NCBI GenBank assembly: GCA_963691705.1
Contig: OY829539.1
Span: 50,132,327-50,196,326 of the forward strand
From: Viola odorata
Lineage: Eukaryota; Streptophyta; Magnoliopsida; Malpighiales; Violaceae
Length of the DNA stretch: 64,000 nt
Reading direction: 5' to 3'
Shown: piece by piece, positions 59,829 to 64,000 of the stretch
How the letters are laid out: the number at the start of each line of letters is the position of its first letter
Position numbering within the stretch: position 1 is the stretch's first letter
Notes under the pieces: generated by a model
Told to the model about the DNA's origin: nothing
The model's database searches: none
The model's input: the letters and a program-made list of their open reading frames with translations, nothing else
Made by a program: the position numbers and the translations under genes

Positions 59829-60973
59829 TTAATCCTCTAGAAGTAGATTACCGTGTTTGCTTTGTAGTTGATAACGTGGATGTGCACGATCTGTGGGTCG
59901 ACGACGAGGACGGAGGCGGAGGCTGTCCTGCGGCTTTAATCTCCTCGTTGATATCCAAACCTTTCTCCATCTTAAGCATTTTTGGCTTGTCAATGTCTCT
60001 ACTAAGAACACAATCCAAGGGGCTAGTAGCATTTAATTCATGAATATTATCAATACCAGGATCAATGGCTTCTAAGAAATTAACACTACGCATGTCATTA
60101 GGAAATCTCATGGCATCATACATATTAAATGTAATGTCAAGCATTAAATTCTAATGTCAAGCATCCTCCAAATATGTCGATTCTTGGGCACTACTAGCTC
60201 TGGAATAGGATTTACCTTGACTAGTTTTTCAGGAATTACCTCCCCCTCTGGTTCGAACTGGTCTGGTAGTGGCACTGCTACTGGCTTATTCCCTAGACCT
60301 AGGGGAAGGACTATTCTGTCTGGAATCTTGGCTCCACTCCTTAATGTCATTGCTGATACATTGTGAAGAGTTGTGGGTATCAATTGAAATGACGAACCTT
60401 CTGGATTGGTATTTTTAAGTTAAGATTTCAGTTCTCCTAGCATCCTCTGAAGGTTTGCGATACGCAATTGGTTTGTTTTAGCAAATGGAATGAACTTGTC
60501 CCAAAAGGAGTTGTTTGTTGAGTTGGTTGGACTAGTTGTTGTTGGACATGAGGTATGAGCATGAGATCTTGCAGGTGGTATTGATGTTGTTGTGGTGGAG
60601 TCAAGTTGAAGCTTGGTGGGTACGCCCACACTTGATTGTAGTTGTGGGCGAAGGTGCGGTTGGAAGCTAGGCGCTCCATATGAGACTTGTTGCATCTGAT
60701 CTGCAATAAAAGAGACGCGAAAAAATAGTGCATTAATTTTATGAATTATGAAAATTAACAATATCTCATTTGCACCAGCCATTTGTGTGTAGCTGTGCTC
60801 TCTCCCAGGCTTCGGAGAGAGTCATTTGTTGTTGATGCTGATTGTGATGAAGGTTTTGTTTTTTTGGATCTTTCTTCTTTTTCTGTCCTCTGCCTCTGGT
60901 AATCTCTGGGTTGTTTAATTGCTAACAAGAGGACCTGATCATAAAACAAAGAAAATTAATTAGTACCGATGAA

Positions 60974-60991
60974 TCCCCGGGAACGACGCCA
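60974..60991 (-). promoter_or_regulatory. Retrotransposon primer-binding site (tRNA-Asp type)
   Basis: Minus strand TGGCGTCGTTCCCGGGGA differs by two bases from the TGGCGCCGTTGCCGGGGA complement of the 3' end of plant tRNA-Asp, as used by many Athila/Tat-group elements. It lies 5 nt after the LTR end. Confidence 0.75.
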
Positions 60992-62053
60992 AAATTTGAT
61001 GGTCGCTGAAACCGTCAAAATTAATTAAAATACAATTCACCATGTGAATGTTAATAAAAACAGTAGCTAGTGGTAGAAAGGATCGTTCCATAGGGATTCG
61101 GTGGTTAAATTCAATTCTTTATAATGACCAAGAACATAAAAGTGGTAAATACCAATAATGAATGTTTCAACGCAATTAAAGTAAAGGAATAGAAATAATA
61201 GAAAACAATAAACAAAGAATAATTGTGTGAATTTAGATGGTGACAAGTTCCCAGTAAAGACTCTATCCGACCCATGATTCATACGACTCGATCATTGATT
61301 CAAGGATGTTTAAAACCAAAACTTATAGGATGGCTACAGAGACCAGATTTTCACCTAGATCTCCTACTCTCCTCCTACACAAGATTCCTAAAGAGACACT
61401 CTATTAGAAACCCCTAATCGACTCAATAACCCTAAGAGATACTCTATAGGATTTAATCGAATGATTGATAAAAACGCAGGGAGGGGCCTTATCCCAGGTC
61501 TGGGAGAAAGAAGTGTCTACTCCTATAAACTTGATCCTACCCTTTTTCTAACCGTCGACCAGTTAGTCGCCTTCGTATTCCCCTCAACAATGTAGACTCC
61601 AATGTTTTAAGGAAAGACTGTAATTATTCAAGTTCGAAATCAAGTTGATCAAGTTTAAAGTAAAACAAGAACAAATTGACGTTTAATTAAAAAAGGTAGA
61701 AATATAAGTTTGGAATTTATGAAGAACAATTTTGATCTCACAAATTAATGAATCATGAGCAGAGAATCTTTACCAAGAAATGATGTTTTAGCCTACAATC
61801 GACATAATAACACAAGAGAATAATTATGCATAAAAACTAAATCAATTCAAAGAAGAAAGTAAAATAGAGTTGAAGCTGTAACTAGGGGTGTATACGGGTC
61901 GGGTCGGGTCGGATCGGTTATAGACCCAACCCGCCACCGACCCCGCCCAAAATTTAGCGGGTCGGTTATAGACACATATAACCGTGGGTTGACGGGTGTA
62001 ACGGGTCAGATCGGTTATCCGCGGGTTGGCAATTATATTTCTGGGCCAAAAAT

Positions 62054-62716
62054 AATGGGTCGGGCTTAACAAAAAAAAATCAAAATCAAAACCGTAGCCA
62101 CCCAAATCAAAATCAAAACCAAATACATCCCGAACAAAATAAATCTAAATCACACTTAAGAAACTAGCAAGAAGTAGAAAAACAATGTAGCAAATAGAAC
62201 AAAAACAACAATTTAACCTCTAAAATGACAATCACCAACCATCCATCATATCAGAAAATAGGCCCATTACATTAATATCACCAAAATGTACAGGAAAAAC
62301 AAAATAAACCTAAGAGCCTAGTTACCAGGTGGGAGAAAATCTTGAATTAATCGAAACAATCTTTTGACCATGTATAACCTACATAATGGGTCGGGCTTAA
62401 CAAAAAAAATCAAAATCAAAACCGTCGCCACCCAAATCAAAATCAAAACCAAATACATCCCGAACAAAATAAATCTAAATCACACTTAAGAAACTAGCAA
62501 GAAGCAGAAAAACAATGTAGCAAATAGAACAAAAACAACAATTTAACCTCTAAAATGACAATCACCAACCATCCATCATATCAGAAAATAGGCCCATCAC
62601 ATTAATATCACCAAAATGTACAGGAAAAATAAAATAAACCTAAGAGCCCAGTTACCAGGTAGGAGAAAATCTTGAATTAATCGAAAACAATCTTTTGACC
62701 ATGTATAACCTACATA
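62054..62716. repeat. 331-bp tandem duplication inside the hAT element
   Basis: AATGGGTCGGGCTTAAC begins both copies (62054 and 62385), and the copies run in parallel to CATGTATAACCTACATA with only a few differences, so the duplication is recent. Confidence 0.95.
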
Positions 62717-63000
62717 CTACAATAAAAGAAGATAAAACCATGTCGTTTATATTTTTTTCCCTCCTGAATATGAACCATGGGAGTGAAAAATCAACCGGTC
62801 TAGATTTTCTATATAAAAACAGAGTTAGCTATGCCAACCTGCTCCATTGTCTGATCCAGATCTGTAACTAGACCAGAAGATGGCAGTGGAGCACGAACAA
62901 CGGGGGAAGAAGAAGCCGGGTTGATGTCATCGCTACTACCTAATGTTCTTCCCACACCTTGAAATGGTTTAGATGGAACTTTAGGCCTCGCTGGAAAGAG

Positions 63001-63050
63001 AGAAGAAAAGAGAGGAGAAAAGAAAAGAAAAGAAAAGAAAAGAAAAGAAA
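63001..63050. repeat. (AAAAG)n microsatellite
   Basis: Pure AGAAA/AAAAG units after a GA-rich stretch within the hAT element. Confidence 0.9.
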
Positions 63051-63786
63051 AATAGGGAGCGACTAAAGAATGAAAGAAAGGAGAAAGAGATGCTTATATA
63101 CTTAGGGTTAGGGTTAGGGTCGGGTCGGTTATTTTACGATTTATGAAATGTTGACCTGCGAACCAACCCGCCACTAAATGTGCGGGTCGGTTATGTATCT
63201 GTATATGGGCGGTTATGTAGTTTTTTGTGTTTTTGGCGGGTCGGGTCGGTTCGGGTCGGTGGGTTGGGCGGGTCAAATGTTCACCCTTGGATGTAACAAT
63301 GAAAAAACGTGAATAAGAAAGAAGACCCCATTTTCTTCTGCCCAACAACTAATTAAATAGAAACCTAACTGTTTCTAATCTCCTAAAAACTAGATAAGGA
63401 TAACATAAAATAAAATAAAATAGTTTAAATCTCCTAACTGAAAATAGGCGTACAACTATCAATAGAGTTCTAATCATGGAGTGATTCTTCATAAATAAAT
63501 ATTTTGGAAGCAAACAGCTCGCATCCAGCTCACGGCCCAGACCCAATCCGACTTCTCATTAATCCAGTTGACTCTGGTCAACGCTGCGAATCCTCGCCTT
63601 ATCCCAGACATTTTTCTTTCTACCCAAAATTGGCTCTAAACAAATGCTTTCATCTCCTTTTGAATAATTTGCCTCTCAGTCATGGATTCTATAAAAAGGA
63701 AAGGAAAATATCCAAAATTAGCAGTATCATCGCCCAAAAAAGGCATAAAGGATAATGAATATTAAGACATTTAACACACAAAACAA

Positions 63787-64000
63787 GCGCAGGGGGCAAT
63801 TATTTGTAAAATCTTGTGGATACACGTCTGCGATTTGGAACAATAGCGTATTTGATTGACATGGTTAGAGAATTGATACGAATTTGCCATTCTTGAAGCA
63901 GAAATCTGCCCTCTTTATTTCCCTCCTTGATCACCTCTTCGGGAATGAGAGATATAGAATGGGTTTATTCTTTCGGTTTGAGATGACGATGATGATTTCT
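63787..64000 (-). repeat. Inverted copy of the 53492-53700 exon block (continues past the edge)
   Basis: The minus strand repeats the plus-strand block at 53492-53700 at about 95% identity. It includes the ATGGCAAATTCGTATCAATT start, with residues NSYQFSNHVNQIRYC instead of DSYQFSNHVNQVRYC. Homology stops at GCGC, exactly where the LTR begins. Confidence 0.9.

Larger units (their letters stand above)
61883..63289. mobile_element. Non-autonomous hAT element with GGGTCGGG-rich ends, inside the LTR
   Basis: Starts TAGGGGTGTATACGGGTCGG and ends AAATGTTCACCCTTG. Flanks GCTGTAAC (61875-61882) and GATGTAAC (63290-63297) match at seven of eight bases. GGGTCGG / CGGTTA motifs crowd both ends. The interior holds a 331-bp tandem duplication and an AAAAG microsatellite; no transposase. 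Confidence 0.85.
59829..63785 (-). mobile_element. Truncated Ty3/gypsy retrotransposon, one LTR plus partial gag-pol
   Basis: Minus orientation. The LTR spans 60997-63785 (TG...CA ends: TGTTTTGTGTG and ACCATCA), about 1.37 kb without the 1.4-kb hAT inside it. A tRNA-Asp primer site lies at 60974-60991. Internal fragments at 59848-60144, 60144-60383 and 60420-60780 show the gag/protease-linker phrases of plant gypsy elements (VSAMTLRSGAKIPD, FNMYDAMRFPNDMR). Frames are broken, and reverse transcriptase, integrase and the second LTR are absent. Confidence 0.75.

Noticed and set aside
63106..63122. TTAGGGTTAGGGTTAGGG-like run resembling telomere repeat
   Set aside because: Only about three units, not the plant TTTAGGG type, and part of the GGGTCGGG subterminal region of a hAT element.

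Overview
This window is nuclear DNA of a flowering plant, most likely a eudicot. The evidence is short GT-AG introns in several genes, a nucleobase-ascorbate transporter, arogenate dehydratase, phytosulfokine and ribosome-biogenesis genes of plant type, AT-rich intergenic DNA, and a dense set of plant transposon families. No CRISPR array, operon or prokaryotic signal was seen. The species cannot be fixed from the sequence.

Five host genes can be read with confidence. From left to right they are: the C-terminal exons of a 2-carboxy-D-arabinitol-1-phosphatase-like gene (minus, cut by the left edge); RLP24, a 60S ribosome-biogenesis factor (minus, 7.0-10.6 kb including a 5'UTR intron); a NAT12-type nucleobase-ascorbate transporter with ten coding exons (plus, 23.2-29.9 kb); an intronless plastid arogenate/prephenate dehydratase (plus, 36.0-37.3 kb); and a phytosulfokine precursor (plus, 44.6-45.1 kb). 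They belong to unrelated pathways and show no functional clustering. A sixth, at 58.3-58.7 kb, is only the last two exons of an AP-4 sigma adaptor subunit.

The rest is mostly transposon. A 2.1-kb MULE with long inverted ends and a nested 155-bp MITE (perfect 9-bp duplication) lies at 4.6-6.7 kb. A complete 5.1-kb mariner-like element with exact TA-flanked ends spans 13.1-18.3 kb. Its DD39D transposase is broken by one nonsense codon, and it carries a spliced-looking gene on the opposite strand. hAT-type elements, each with its own subterminal motif, lie at 19.7-22.9, 48.6-49.6, 49.9-51.3 and 61.9-63.3 kb, with a remnant at 51.3-51.7 kb. The first contains five copies of a ~343-bp tandem repeat. 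The last sits inside the LTR of a truncated Ty3/gypsy element primed by tRNA-Asp.

The most unusual stretch is 45.8-53.0 kb. It holds several decayed copies of one gene family (coiled-coil exons followed by a heavy-metal-associated domain exon pair), repeatedly duplicated in inverted orientation. The result is nested inverted repeats, one of them a near-perfect ~285-bp hairpin with a 7-nt loop. A 110-bp perfect palindrome abuts one of the hAT elements there. A second relic gene at 53.5-54.2 kb has its first ~210 bp repeated in inverted orientation at the right edge of the window.
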